Notes: a model not told the origin generated them from the letters alone. A stretch of DNA of 64,000 bases from Acholoe squamosa (GCA_949317995.1 OX439041.1:45431269-45495268), one strand, 5' to 3'. Positions 53,001-58,416 are shown, numbered from the stretch's first letter. Numbers and translations are program-made.

Positions 53001-54039
53001 CGGCAGTGGGTACCCACACAGTCCACGGCCATCCTATACCAACCGCATTGGCTCTATGGCAATGGCAGAGAGCTCTAGTAGTTCCCGGTCACCACAGTTC
53101 AGCCCTGTTGGTACCTCAGACATGGTGGTGAGTGGTAGTGGTGAGGACATGATGCGGCCCAACCAGAGCGGGGCTGCAAGCGAACCACACAGCTCAGACC
53201 ACCGGACTCACCCTCCCCCAGCACCTGCACCACCACATGCACGTTCCTCACATGCACAGTCACCACGGGAGCCAGCAGGTGACACAAGGAGAATGAGTGT
53301 TGACAATCCAGCCAATAGTAGTGGTATGGCACTGGTGGAGAGCCCTCCACCACATCGTATGGTGATTGATGAGGTGGGGGGTGCTGACAGCTCGGCGCAG
53401 GCGCTGGAGCGCATATCGCCTAGCAGTGACGGATCTCAGACGGCGGCCTCAGCAATCTCCACCTCTCAACACCAGCAGGGATCCATGACCACACCATCTT
53501 CTTCCTCTAACAATGCCTCTAGGCCGGAATACATGGATGTGGACTCACAGTCAGCCAAGTTGGCACGGGGTGGCGGAGGGAGTGGTGGTAGTGAGGCGGG
53601 TTGCAGGGCTCCTGGTGTGGCACAATCACCACACCACACAGCCATAGAATCCAGCTCGACCAGTGTCACCTCCGCCATCTCTTCATCTGGACCGCCTCAT
53701 GTGGATAGCTCTCGAAGCTATTCCAGTCCACACTATTCCCCCGGAGAACTGGGCTCAGGTCGTCCAGGGCCAGGATCTGGGAACCAAATACCGCCCCAGC
53801 CCCACTCTGTACATACCTCCTCTGACGGTGGCGGCAATGTGAGTACGTCTAGTGCCGCTGCTGCGAACAGCTATGGAGGGCGGTATCTCTACCCAGGACT
53901 GGCCAACCAACACACACACAATGGGGCCCCAATGGTGCAGCGTGCATCCCCTGCCACTTCACCGGCACCCATGAACCGAGAGGCAGACACCTCACCTCTA
54001 TTACAACCACAGTATGATGCACTCTCAGACGATGAATAA
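10372..54039 (+). CDS. NCOR1: Nuclear receptor corepressor (NCoR/SMRT/SMRTER family), multi-exon gene, 5' end missing
   Basis: Scaffold corepressor of the nucleus: in this family the N-terminal half recruits HDAC3, TBL1 and GPS2 and the C-terminal half binds unliganded nuclear receptors through CoRNR boxes. I chained about 30 exons; every junction keeps frame and nearly all introns are GT/AG with usable contexts. Landmarks in order: RRRPTLLGDY, coiled coil SKEELLQSINRVDREI, PLYNQPSD, SANT1/DAD, a Cys-rich insert, SANT2 ([20 protein letters not shown]), SSATLSADE, GSISMGTP repeats, two IDAII CoRNR boxes and the terminal QYDALSDDE. The exon sum is about 10.03 kb, about 3,340 residues, against roughly 2,440-2,525 in human NCoR1/NCoR2. 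No initiating ATG exon was found, so the start is probably left of the window. Exon entries follow. Identity is from remembered family sequences, not a search. Confidence 0.95.
10426..12525 (+). other. NCoR intron sequence, no feature seen
   Basis: Between the candidate exon at 10372 and the inverted repeat at 12526. Short chance reading frames only; no recognisable domain, RNA or repeat. Confidence 0.5.
12526..13062 (-). repeat. ~540-bp interspersed repeat, copy 2 (inverted)
   Basis: Reverse-complement partner of 5767-6313. It shares the ATGGCCGCCATGTT core, the ctgtcagtcttatctac segment and both terminal hairpins, with clear divergence throughout, so the copies are old. Confidence 0.7.
13074..13277. 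mobile_element. MITE with CGGTCATAAGCCGG words, 204 bp
   Basis: TIRs TACCCTAAATCCTCGGTCAT and TACCGTAAATCCCCCGTCAC (reverse complement of the right end). Bounded by TA. Internal ATAAGCCGG words repeat. It sits 11 bp from the ~540-bp repeat copy 2. Confidence 0.65.
13977..15303. mobile_element. 1.33 kb TIR element built of CAGTAG/CTACTG words
   Basis: TIR CCCGGACCAgAAgGCAGTA on the left (13977-13995) matches the complement of 15285-15303 (CCCGGACCAAAATGCAGTA). The interior is saturated with degenerate CAGTAG, CTACTG and ACTGCAT words in both orientations and has no long reading frame. A tRNA-like SINE head is embedded at 14793. Confidence 0.65.
14793..14869 (+). mobile_element. tRNA-derived SINE head
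   Basis: GGTGGCTCAGGGGGC (14798-14812, A-box like) and AGTTCAAATCC (14845-14855, B-box like) are at tRNA-like spacing after ggggc. Acceptor pairing is imperfect and unrelated sequence follows, so a SINE is more likely than a functional tRNA. Confidence 0.5.
15301..15747. mobile_element. MITE with GGRGTGTCATYGATA termini
   Basis: Left end GGGGTGTCATCGATACAT and right end (complement) GGAGTGTCATTGATATCC. Subterminal atcgata and gataatc words are abundant on both sides. It abuts the CAGTAG element, sharing its terminal G run. hAT-like appearance is a guess. Confidence 0.55.
15748..19907 (+). other. NCoR intron sequence
   Basis: Contains the palindrome at 17502-17564, a C/CA-rich low-complexity run near 16997-17027 and an inverted relative of 2157-2333 at 17118-17208. 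I recognise no coding segment in the rest. Confidence 0.5.
17502..17564. repeat. Perfect 63-bp palindrome (30-bp arms, 3-nt loop)
   Basis: AACATTTGCATGATTCACAT and the following ten bases pair exactly with the complement after the loop CAA at 17532-17534. No mismatch in 30 bp. Each arm includes an octamer-like ATTTGCAT. Confidence 0.95.
19908..20103. mobile_element. MITE, 196 bp, 24-bp perfect TIRs
   Basis: TACCGTAGTGGCCCGTTTTA at the left is exactly complementary to the right end, through AGCGCA. Flanked by TACA on both sides (19904-19907 and 20104-20107), which could be a 4-bp target duplication or a TA duplication in TA-rich context. Internal words ACCTGCGCTAA repeat. Confidence 0.8.
20104..23631 (+). 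other. NCoR intron sequence with degenerate minisatellites
   Basis: Positions 21925-22330 hold a degraded ~75-bp repeat (agtagaggtct...gtggcttctat). Positions 22470-22560 hold four ~31-bp units around gatagagaaaggacagga. I recognise no exon before 23632. Confidence 0.5.
23632..23754 (+). CDS. NCOR1: NCoR candidate His/Pro-rich N-terminal exon
   Basis: Starts after acceptor gatggggcag. It is in phase 0 with the exons at 10372 and 25803, giving KMAQ-VPSTHNLDPSHLAIDH and then a His/Pro run (HHHRPPLHHPYHGPK). Base composition is much more GC- and CAC-rich than the surrounding intron, like the other corepressor exons. The 3' end is ambiguous: donor gtgggg after 23754 or gttagt after 23763, both in phase and differing by three codons. 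Confidence 0.5.
24403..24639. mobile_element. TACCGTAATCTCCCGCG MITE, copy 1
   Basis: TIR TACCGTAATCTCCCGCGTAT with its complement at the right end, 237 bp. Internal GTATAAGACGC words repeat. TA borders suggest a TA target duplication, as in Tc1/mariner-type elements. It lies in the intron before the exon at 25803. Confidence 0.8.
25803..25900 (+). CDS. NCOR1: NCoR exon with conserved RRRPTLL motif
   Basis: First strongly supported exon. Acceptor gtgttttgcag, donor gtaaat, phase 0 in and 2 out. Encodes TEGFRREIEIPTRRRPTLL followed by GDYSSHATALDRE, aligning with the vertebrate RRRPSLLSEFHPGSDRPQER segment of the N-terminal repression region. Confidence 0.9.
27168..27462. mobile_element. TACCGTAATCTCCCGCG MITE, copy 2 (interior inverted)
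   Basis: 295 bp with intact TIRs. Its interior (ctggatccgcaagggggaca) is the reverse complement of the interior of the copy at 34973, so it inserted in the opposite orientation. Confidence 0.8.
27930..28185 (+). CDS. NCOR1: NCoR exon, repression domain 1
   Basis: Enters in phase 2 (AA+G makes Lys), giving KLSRFRHAQEQQYLFAGY. It continues through a Pro/Gln/Ala stretch to PPKRPKLAVE, which matches vertebrate ESKRPRLEQ. It leaves in phase 0 at CGG|gtaag. The GC-rich coding segment stands out sharply from the AT-rich intron on both sides. Confidence 0.9.
28339..28983. mobile_element. Composite repeat: ATAAAACCTTGC ends around an LTR-like interior
   Basis: Outer words ataaaaccttgctatag (28349 region) and its complement tatatgcaaggttttac (28963 region) are inverted. 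Between them, 28374-28855 has a TATA-like gtatataaggtc, a likely leader and GTGTAG at both borders, reminiscent of a solo LTR. No TG...CA ends were established. Confidence 0.35.
29128..29304 (+). CDS. NCOR1: NCoR exon, GPS2/TBL1-binding coiled coil
   Basis: Phase 0/0, 59 codons. Contains SKEELLQSINRVDREIGKVE followed by MQISKLHKKQ, near-identical to the vertebrate SKEELIQSMDRVDREIAKVE segment. In human NCoR/SMRT this helix assembles with GPS2 and the TBL1 N-terminus. Donor is CAG|gtgaga. Confidence 0.96.
29513..29629 (+). CDS. NCOR1: NCoR exon, end of coiled coil and IIYAENR motif
   Basis: Phase 0/0, 39 codons: SEFLAEQAKPPEAKS, then QSIAQIIYAENR, matching vertebrate RSIVQIIYDENR. Acceptor ccattacag, donor gtaagt. 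Confidence 0.95.
29860..29916 (+). CDS. NCOR1: NCoR exon, 19 codons
   Basis: Phase 0/0. KKAESAHTILSKLGNKVDL aligns with vertebrate KKAEEAHKIFEGLGPKVEL. Acceptor gattttcag, donor gtaagt. Confidence 0.94.
30112..30164 (+). CDS. NCOR1: NCoR exon with PLYNQPSD
   Basis: Phase 0 in, 2 out. PLYNQPSDTAVYHENKR aligns with vertebrate PLYNQPSDTKVYHENIK. A MITE begins only about 14 nt after the donor (gtgagt at 30165), so the 5' splice site sits almost against a repeat. Confidence 0.95.
30179..30462. mobile_element. TACCGTAATCTCCCGCG MITE, copy 3
   Basis: Starts TACCGAAATCTCGCGCGTAT 14 nt after the 5' splice site at 30165 and ends ggagattatggt. Its interior (cataacttttgttctac, atatcaaaagaaaggtc) matches copy 4. 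It is diverged at both ends. Its right end became the unit of the adjacent tandem array. Confidence 0.75.
30423..31310 (+). repeat. Tandem array, ten units of 88-89 bp
   Basis: Each unit is the last ~37 nt of the MITE (gtataagacatgctt...gagattatggt) plus ~51 nt of what was its flank (gacaagttacagcttattgc...agcagctcg). Units begin near 30423, 30511, 30600, 30688, 30777 and so on to the last break at 31309. Units differ by a few substitutions and by one T. Confidence 0.92.
31483..31549 (+). CDS. NCOR1: NCoR exon, basic helix
   Basis: Phase 2 in, 0 out. YMTFKKRLLLHFKKKHHSR aligns with vertebrate QVMRKKLILFFKRRNHAR. Follows the 88-89 bp tandem array of the preceding intron. Confidence 0.92.
31825..31910 (+). 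CDS. NCOR1: NCoR exon, ERYDQLMQAW motif
   Basis: Phase 0 in, 2 out. ERYLTERYDQLMQAWLKRLE aligns with vertebrate QRYDQLMEAWEKKVDRIENN. Acceptor ctcttttag, donor gtaagc. Confidence 0.95.
32174..32260 (+). CDS. NCOR1: NCoR exon, REFFEKVFPELKKQRE motif
   Basis: Phase 2/2. AKDVRTREFFEKVFPELKKQ aligns with vertebrate AKESKTREYYEKQFPEIRKQ. Acceptor tgatgtatag, donor gtaaca. Confidence 0.95.
33069..33165 (-). mobile_element. Possible tRNA-derived SINE
   Basis: On the minus strand AGCTCAGCGGCTTTTAGA resembles an A box and GTTTCAAGGTC a B box. It lies in the intron just upstream of the exon at 33265. The evidence is motif resemblance only. Confidence 0.35.
33265..33349 (+). CDS. NCOR1: NCoR exon leading into SANT1
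   Basis: Phase 2 in, 0 out. VGANNRVGGYARSEAELEQI then MDGLHEQE matches vertebrate QRVGQRG...ARSEHEISEIIDGLSEQE. The acceptor at 33263-33264 was chosen over an in-frame one about 50 nt upstream because it reproduces the conserved QR-VG junction exactly. Confidence 0.92.
33481..33925. mobile_element. MITE with 30-bp perfect TIRs, 445 bp
   Basis: AGGGTAACTCGCCCCTGACT, continuing CGACCACTAG, is exactly complementary to the right end. TA flanks both ends. A second element is nested at 33612-33834. Confidence 0.85.
33612..33834. mobile_element. Nested TTAA-bounded element (piggyBac-like ends)
   Basis: Bounded by TTAA on both sides, with ends TTAACCCtttaaGGGC and GCCCtcaatGGGTTAA. It carries three copies of a ~30-bp unit containing CGACTATAGTCGACGCTAGG. 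TTAA target preference is typical of piggyBac; the assignment is inference. Confidence 0.55.
34112..34345 (+). CDS. NCOR1: NCoR exon, DAD and most of SANT1
   Basis: Phase 0/0, 78 codons. AVIPPMLLDARERQIRF, DPMTEYKERQVFNVWT and RFLQHPKNFGYIASFLERK align with the vertebrate deacetylase-activating domain. In human SMRT/NCoR this region binds HDAC3 together with an inositol tetraphosphate, and the Lys of HPKN is one of the basic contacts. That residue is kept here. Confidence 0.97.
34619..34729 (+). CDS. NCOR1: NCoR exon, end of SANT1
   Basis: Phase 0/0. SVQECVQYYYLSKKNENYKQ aligns with vertebrate SVPDCVLYYYLTKKNENYKA. The Tyr and Lys-Lys residues that contact inositol phosphate and HDAC3 in SMRT are conserved, so HDAC3 activation is inferred to be intact. 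The donor is gttggt, weaker than the others. Confidence 0.95.
34973..35268. mobile_element. TACCGTAATCTCCCGCG MITE, copy 4
   Basis: 296 bp with nearly perfect TIRs, the best-preserved copy. It lies in the intron between SANT1 and the linker exon at 35532, and another MITE follows within 5 bp. Confidence 0.85.
35273..35464. mobile_element. MITE with CCTCGCATATA termini, 192 bp
   Basis: Left TACTGCAATACCTCGCATAT and right (complement) TACCTTACTGCCTCGCATAT. GGCTTATA and CTTATAAGCGC words inside resemble the other families. Confidence 0.6.
35532..35617 (+). CDS. NCOR1: NCoR linker exon
   Basis: Phase 0 in, 2 out. Acidic linker MRPGVSEEKEDKPELVNDTE then AVPIINTTP, at the position of the Glu/Lys-rich linker after SANT1 in vertebrates. 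Donor gtacgt; the phase fits directly onto the exon at 36743. Confidence 0.8.
36743..37146 (+). CDS. NCOR1: NCoR linker exon, Thr/Pro/Ala-rich with tandem VKTE motifs
   Basis: Phase 2 in (CC+A), 1 out. Begins ERKPQDERDRGPGPAAAS, becomes a low-complexity Ala/Thr/Pro/Ser run, and ends with DKVKTEVKTEVKVEPAEE at 37053-37106. Three consecutive matches to the SUMO consensus (hydrophobic-K-x-E) lie at 37059, 37071 and 37083. No such block is at this point in the human proteins as I remember them. Confidence 0.85.
37392..37566 (+). CDS. NCOR1: NCoR exon, Cys-rich insert part 1
   Basis: Phase 1 in, 2 out. HQCAICKSDLEHYARSRPL, a further Cys, then YGIKEADLKNDMRVCSSCRC and HSVRKRYTQ. C-x2-C and C-x2-C-x-C spacing suggests zinc binding. 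This block lies between SANT1 and SANT2, where human NCoR1/2 carry only a charged linker. I cannot assign it to a named zinc-finger family. Confidence 0.9.
37837..37952 (+). CDS. NCOR1: NCoR exon, Cys-rich insert part 2
   Basis: Phase 2 in, 1 out. HCPVPMCKTPKRKVKRLRPL, then PSKWGELPNELKDPIIKEL. A C-x4-C pair is followed by a strongly basic segment (KRKVKRLR) that could serve as a nuclear localisation signal or contact nucleic acid; that is inference. Confidence 0.9.
38162..38281 (+). CDS. NCOR1: NCoR exon, Cys-rich insert part 3
   Basis: Phase 1/1. QLTDETTRCCSACFNRIARR, then LGNNPQTNEPLVPLVPENND. The CC-x2-C cluster supplies the last likely metal ligands of the insert. Acceptor aaatatttag, donor gtgagt. 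Confidence 0.9.
38941..39137 (+). CDS. NCOR1: NCoR exon, SANT2
   Basis: Phase 1 in, 0 out. [26 protein letters not shown], then ATKSEAQCKNFYFNYKRKFG. Near-identical to the vertebrate [20 protein letters not shown]...TKSEAQCKNFYFNYKRR segment. SANT2 is the histone-tail-interacting SANT of this family. Confidence 0.98.
39138..40059 (+). other. NCoR intron with repeat relics
   Basis: 39310-39610 contains gactaaaagtggttggaatt and atggtcccaggcgtttttc, which recur in the repeats at 61615 and 62618. 39767-39860 has a gggatggaagtcttcagcg element related to 51908-52085. Confidence 0.5.
40060..40237 (+). CDS. NCOR1: NCoR exon, acidic segment after SANT2
   Basis: Phase 0 in, 1 out. TISTSESVTSTITAPSEEDL then SSDEDNGEDNDETSDTASAP, matching the vertebrate SVASTVSAQEDEDIEASNEEENPED segment in composition and position. 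Acceptor actgttacag, donor gtaagc. Confidence 0.9.
40500..41090 (+). CDS. NCOR1: NCoR exon with SSATLSADE and LIDCAI
   Basis: Phase 1/1, 591 nt. AMEVDDKKDVDK corresponds to vertebrate QMDVDQQEH, and DYDSSATLSADEG to NDSSATCSADED. Near the end, SPACVRDLIDCAIERNI (LIDCAI at 41015-41032) looks like a short amphipathic helix resembling, but not matching, a CoRNR box. The remainder is Ser/Pro-rich. Confidence 0.92.
41091..41614 (+). other. NCoR intron, no feature seen
   Basis: About 520 bp of AT-rich intron between two large exons, with no recognisable repeat or RNA. Confidence 0.5.
41615..42460 (+). CDS. NCOR1: NCoR large Pro/His-rich exon
   Basis: Phase 1/1, 846 nt. Mostly disordered Pro/His/Ser/Arg-rich sequence. 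QEVQDLSRRPL and GGPPPLIKQTVGGKPPMKSE near the end fit the vertebrate RPPPPLIPSSKTT region just before GGSISQGTP. Donor gtaaga. Confidence 0.9.
42609..42790 (-). mobile_element. SINE copy A, minus orientation
   Basis: Read on the minus strand it starts cgggcttccctagcccactt and ends gcattaaacatctattactc followed by ACTC repeats. About 90% identical by eye to copy B at 51687-51866. The GTTAAACACC-(ACTC)n end is of the kind common in molluscan SINEs. Confidence 0.75.
43049..44477 (+). CDS. NCOR1: NCoR large exon, GSI-x-GTP repeats and R/E/H helix
   Basis: Phase 1 in, 2 out, 1,429 nt. Opens GGSITQGTP and repeats GSISMGTP twice, the family's characteristic repeat. SRAVLMGDFLTAQQMQ matches vertebrate RQTILNDYITSQQMQ, and FATLVNVAVNAPS matches ALAALVDAAASAP. 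From about 44150 the sequence is a charged run (RERENERRDREAQ type) predicted to form a long helix that continues in the next exon. Confidence 0.95.
44810..46179 (+). CDS. NCOR1: NCoR large exon with both CoRNR boxes
   Basis: Phase 2 in, 1 out, 1,370 nt. Continues the charged helix (ERERQERHEREKMERERMD), then has two receptor-interaction motifs. TAANLIDAIIIHTI (IDAII at 45357-45371) matches vertebrate TAANFIDVIITRQI; ITLGEHIDAIIIQDYNRK (IDAII at 46092-46106) matches ITLADHICQIITQDFAR. Between them lie Gly/Ser and His/Pro/Gln-rich low-complexity tracts. The exon ends at AGC A|gtaagt. Confidence 0.95.
46180..49679 (+). other. NCoR intron, 3.5 kb, with one candidate cassette exon
   Basis: Apart from the 39-nt candidate exon at 47297 I see no coding segment. 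The reading frame of the preceding exon stays open to 46355. The remainder is AT-rich with a T-rich low-complexity patch near 47560-47600. Confidence 0.5.
47297..47335 (+). CDS. NCOR1: NCoR candidate 39-nt cassette exon
   Basis: A 39-nt segment with acceptor acttatgcag and donor gtaaac, phase 1 at both ends, encoding IHPATHEGTSKSE. Because its length is a multiple of three, the flanking exons join in frame with or without it. Supported only by splice signals and phase. Confidence 0.4.
49680..50467 (+). CDS. NCOR1: NCoR exon, His/Gln-rich tract and Pro-rich region
   Basis: Phase 1 in, 0 out, 788 nt. DMSSADLSAIKSFLDSGNN is followed by a mixed His/Gln run (49743-49825, CAR and CAY codons), Pro/His-rich disorder and a conserved-looking end, KMAPVWNNWKVKRALQQ. 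Acceptor tatttttaaag is pyrimidine-rich upstream; donor gtgagg. Confidence 0.9.
50885..51107 (+). CDS. NCOR1: NCoR exon after a tandem acceptor
   Basis: Phase 0 in, 1 out. ERDQQQHSQQVLAASG, then APDEREIVKVARLEAAAD and GYNMNPISPASS. The acceptor reads atcagcag|GAG: either AG of the CAGCAG may be used, starting at 50882 or 50885 and differing by one Gln. Donor gttagt. Confidence 0.87.
51379..51639 (+). CDS. NCOR1: NCoR Ser/Gly-rich exon
   Basis: Phase 1/1, 261 nt. STDSGGPESSMKTSPPRSPR, a Gly/His/Gln-rich middle, and AASHQAITSLLSRPQNKQNK at the end. Acceptor attgcccccag, donor gtaaga. Confidence 0.88.
51687..51866 (+). mobile_element. SINE copy B, plus orientation
   Basis: Starts gggcttccctagcccaatta, contains ggatgtgtgtggtgcacata, and ends atggcgttaaacacctatta then ACTC repeats. 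It is inverted relative to copy A and lies in the intron before the last coding exon. Confidence 0.75.
51908..52085. mobile_element. Short element with CAGGGATGTAAGTC termini
   Basis: CAGGGATGTAAGTCTTCAGG at the left and CTGACTTACATCCCTG at the right form ~15-bp inverted ends. No convincing target duplication was found. Confidence 0.55.
52439..54039 (+). CDS. NCOR1: NCoR terminal coding exon
   Basis: Phase 1 in, ends with TAA at 54037-54039. VNPLTYVQDKIAEVMQ aligns with vertebrate YNPLTMRML. The rest is a long Ser/Pro/Gly-rich disordered tail with many SP sites. It closes with SPLLQPQYDALSDDE, matching vertebrate PLLSAQYETLSDSDD, so the C-terminus is complete. Confidence 0.96.
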
Positions 54040-55320
54040 AAAGACAGGCCTCAGGCTCACCATATTTTAATAGAAGGGGATCAATGTGGGGAAACATACA
54101 CAAATATCAACACATTGGTCCCCAAGTACCACGCTTATAAATGGAAATCTCAGTCTTTTTTTTTTCATGAGTCCAGCCTCATGGGGTAAAACCTTTTACT
54201 CAATATTTGAGTCGGTAGTACTAAGACAGTGAAGATCGGGTTGTGTTGTTATTTTTATTATTACTACTACCGATGTTGTTATACTGTTAGCCCAGGCACC
54301 ACTGGCCATGAGCTGCTTTAAGATATACACAACAGGGGTGTACAAATCCAAAACTAACAGGACACATGAAGGCAACTACACTTAATTGCTAATATTCTGT
54401 GTATGATGTGCTATTCTGCAGTGTTATCATTTCTCATCTCAGGAATGGCTGTCTTTATGAGGACGCAGACAAGAGACGGCCAGGGCTGCCACATATTAGG
54501 GGAGCTTGGCAGCTCATGTCGTCTCCAAGAAATTTACAATAACCCACAGATTTTAATTTAGGCTTCTTCTGTAGATATTGTGAAAATCAGAGTTGCGATA
54601 CAATGATAATATGACCCCTTGAGCCTAGCCGGGGGTGTGGTGTTAATCTTTGCTTTATAGAAAGGAGAGAGAAGGTACCCGAGCGGGGTTGTTATTGTTG
54701 TTATGAAATGTGAAGCGGAGGTGATGTACAAGTGATGATGATGGATGTAGTGGACGTTAACTAGAGTAAATGAGATGGATGTCTGTGGATGATGGTAATG
54801 CACACTTTGTGCTGTTTACATGTGGATACAAATACATAAAATGTGTCAGTGTGAATTGAGATTCAGACATATAGACAACTGAAAAGAAATCTGTGAGACA
54901 ACAAAAAGAAGAATATGTAACTACTATAAACTGATTGTCTTGTAGTATACTTAGAAAAAGAAACAGTCGGGCGAGTGTTCTTCCCAGCCCTACCCCGCCC
55001 CCTTACTACTACTCGCCCAGGTCACTGCCTCCCGTATGATGTGAATATTGAATATAATATTAATTAATGATAATAATGGACAATGTTGTGATCTATAAGA
55101 AGAACAGATGCAGTGAGAGTTTGCCTATCGATGAATAGTAATGGAGTGATGGCCAGGCCACCATACAAAGAAATTGTGTGTCCTTGACAGAGAAGCGTTA
55201 GTATTCTGTTGCCCTGGGATCCCTGTCAGTGTAGAGTATAACATACACAGCACAACTCAACATGTATGTTCTTCTTACTCCCTTGTGATGGAAAATAAAA
55301 TATATAAGATAAGACAATCT
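54040..55320 (+). other. NCOR1: NCoR 3' untranslated region
   Basis: About 1.28 kb of non-coding, AT-rich sequence from the stop codon to just past the polyadenylation signal. No open reading frame in the sense frame continues. No repeat was recognised in it. Confidence 0.7.
55294..55299 (+). terminator. NCoR polyadenylation signal AATAAA
   Basis: Canonical AATAAA, followed about 40 nt later by a GT-rich stretch (ttgtgtgttaccgtgttc) suitable as a downstream element. An AATAAA also overlaps the stop codon at 54034-54040 but has no downstream support. Confidence 0.65.
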
Positions 55321-57215
55321 TAAAAGATAAAGGTCATTTGTGTGTTACCGTGTTCATCATTTTTCTTTTGTGATATGAATTTTAGTGTTATGATGCAGTA
55401 GTTTTATTTGATTACTGAGAAGACCCTCACCAAAGAGTAGATGTTTTGGTTTTTAAGTCTACGATAATTATGGGGGACCGTCAGTGTAATGCTATAGCTA
55501 TATATAGGTATGAATCAGGGAACCCATTCCATGAGACTAGCAAGCACAAAGTTAATGCCTTTAATTGTGTGAGAAGAGTCTCCATGTGGGGTTAGCTTTT
55601 TATGAAAATCTAGCAGTGGGAGGTGAAAGTTAATTTTTTTTCCCATTTAGTTCCATTGTGAAATTACTTTCAAAAGTATCCAAACCTTTGAACTGAAATT
55701 TTTCATGGTAGAAGGAAGGCAATGGAAAAGTCCTAATTAAGAGGAAAATTCTCTGTTTAGAAGATTAACAGTCCATTAACTAATCACCTCTATGAAAGCT
55801 GGATAAATTAGCAACCCAGAGATCTGCAAGCTTCTCAAAACACTTCACGTGTGACCATATAAGTCTAGTTGGGCTGGAGCTCAAATGCCGCTTTTAGGGG
55901 TGATCTAAACTAAGTCGCACATCTGATCCTCTTGAGAAATTATGACATGGTAGGAACAAAGTGTGAGAAGTACGGCTAGGATTGACTAGATTAACCCCAA
56001 GGAAGTTGTGTCCCGTCGGAACCCTGCATGCTTGCCTGATTGCAGCATTCCAAAAGGAACGAGACCATTCTAACAAACTACATATCATATCTGACTGGGA
56101 TAATGATAGGGCTTCTATTCCATTAGCCAATTTGGTAACTTTGTTCATATTTGGATTAGCCAAATACAAAATTGATAGCCAAACATTACTTTTGCATGTA
56201 AAATCAACCAACTTTTGAATTAAAAAATAAGAGGGCAGCCCCTTTCCATTTTCAATATCCACAGAAATTGAGAAAGTGGGGGGCTATCATTTCTAAGCCT
56301 TACTTTAGATGCAGAGGCCCATGGGCTGGGGACAACCTTGCCCAAATTGCATGTTCAGAAAAAATGTATTAGCCATAATCATTCATGCAAACTCAACAAG
56401 AAATAAAACTGAGCTCTTTAAAACATATCTCTTCCTTGTAAATGCGACTTAGGCCACACCAAAAAAAAATAAGTTGGTCTACGGATTTTGGTTTTGAAAA
56501 AATAGTGCGAGCGAGCGGATTTTTTTTTAAAGAATTTTTTGGCGTCCAATGGATTCCTTGCTGGAAAAATGAGGTGAGCGAAAAATTTTTAAAGCTGATC
56601 AGTGAATGCAGGAAAGGAGACTGGGAGGGGTATTTCAGTGCCCTGCATTAACCTTCTCAATTATAATGATGCAACTTCACATTGCCCTAACAGATGAATT
56701 TTGTCCATCATTTACAAAGGATGACTCAAAGTAAAACTGTCAATAGCTGGCTGTACTATACATTAACGAAGTGTACAGTAATGTTTCCAGCTGATCTATT
56801 CCTTGATATCCGCAATAATCCATATCATAGATGTTTATAAATTGAAAGTGATAAACGGTATTGAAACTTTCATTTTGGAGACAGAATTGGTGTGGCCACT
56901 CTAAAATTTAAGAGTGGATAATACCTGATGGTATTGGCTCAGGGACCACCCTGAGTCTATACCGCCGGGTAGGCGGTGGAGTTTAAAAATAAACAAAAGT
57001 CCATTTTTCAGTTTACATTTTCTAAAGGAAATAAAAGTTATACATTAATAAAATTGTTATTGGCAATTAGTTCATATAGTTGTCTGTGTATTAATGCAAG
57101 AAAAAAAAACTAAACATGCACTCATCTATTTACCATGATTATTTAAAAAAAAAAGAAGATCACTTTTGAATGATTCTCCAATCCACTTCCCCATAGGCTT
57201 AGGTCCAGGCCCAAC

Positions 57216-57304
57216 TTTTCTCTCTTTATTCTTACATAGATTAAACAAAAGCGTCTTAATGTGAGACGCTTTTGTTCAATCATATAAGAATAAAGAGAGA
57301 AAAG
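57216..57304. repeat. Foldback hairpin, ~40-bp arms
   Basis: ttttctctctttattcttac...aacaaaagcgtct pairs with agacgcttttgtt...gtaa-like taagaataaagagagaaaa, with a loop of about 7 nt and a few mismatches near the middle. Confidence 0.8.
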
Positions 57305-57374
57305 TCACTAACTCCCGGTGAATTGACATTTGACTTGCTCAAGTGAATAGATTTATGAGGGAGGGATTTGGGAG

Positions 57375-57475
57375 CGAGGGGGCTAGGTGTCCAGGGGGGC
57401 CAGGTGTCTGGGGCTAGGTGTCCAGGGGGCCAGGTGTCCGGGGCCAGCACACCAGGGGGCCAGCGGTCCAAGAGG
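57375..57475 (+). repeat. GC-rich minisatellite, ~16-18 bp units
   Basis: About six degenerate units of AGGTGTCCAGGGGGCC (variants tctggggct, ccggggcc). The local base composition differs strongly from the AT-rich surroundings. Confidence 0.7.
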
Positions 57476-58416
57476 TTTAGTAAGAGAAGATTATGCCAGA
57501 CTGGTGTCAGTACATGTATAGATACTAGTCTCTATTTGTAAGTAATAATTATTAGTCAATATTTCGCAAGTGCTGATTCCTGTGACCCTACAGGGTTGAT
57601 AGAGGGTTTTACGGTACCTACCCTGAGCCTTCTGTGCTTCAATGCACAACGCCAAATTTTTCTTTTTGCTCTTGAACTTTTTTTCTTTTTTTCTTTCTGA
57701 CATTGAGTTCCTTATCTGATAATACTATCATGTCAACATTAGGCATATATCGATATATTGAGGGCCTATGTAGGTATCTGTCTCGGGACAGCCACTGATC
57801 ACTCAATAGGGAATTATGCAGTGAAACCGTGGCTCACCTATAAGCAAAAAGGTTTCTACAAACCTTTTGACAGTATTTGATAGTTCAAAGTATAACAAAT
57901 GGGGCTCATCCCAATTTAGAGGTGATCACATTGCCATAGATGTGCCACATCTAGGGTTCATATACATGAGCAGGATGATCACACTACTCATCACTCACTC
58001 CTGATGTTGGGGAGGAGTTCATTTGGTGCACTTACTCATCAGAGTGTCCAATGCAGTTCATTTGGTGCAGTGGTGCACTTATTCATCAGCAAAACTTATG
58101 TTCTCATGTATTGTGTACTCCCTGTGCATTTCTATATCAGTGTCTCTTAGTATATAACACAATTATATACATATATGTAATTAACCATTACTGTGAATTT
58201 CTCTCTCTTAATGAGCTCAATCTAAGTTGTGTGTGAGTGTGTATCCATGCCTCTCACAGGGCAACAGTATTCTGTTTCATTTTTTGGCATACCTACTGTG
58301 TTGAAATGTATAATTATATAAGCAACGGTGCGTGGCCTACACCGGGATGCCTATATAGGTGAATGTGGCACATATATACATTATGAGGCACATATATACA
58401 TTATGATGCAGGTTCT

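Larger units (their letters stand above)
55321..58416. other. Convergent intergenic region
   Basis: Between the two polyadenylation signals. Contains the 57216-57304 hairpin and a GC-rich minisatellite at 57375-57475. A ~120-codon frame at 55894-56262 (minus) has no recognised domain. No gene is supported. Confidence 0.55.

Noticed and set aside
54034-54040. AATAAA overlapping the corepressor stop codon as the polyadenylation signal
   Set aside because: It would leave essentially no 3' UTR and lacks a downstream GT-rich element; the signal at 55294 is better placed.
55894-56262. 122-codon minus-strand frame in the intergenic region
   Set aside because: No recognisable domain; the opposite strand is also open there, so it may be a decayed repeat rather than a gene.
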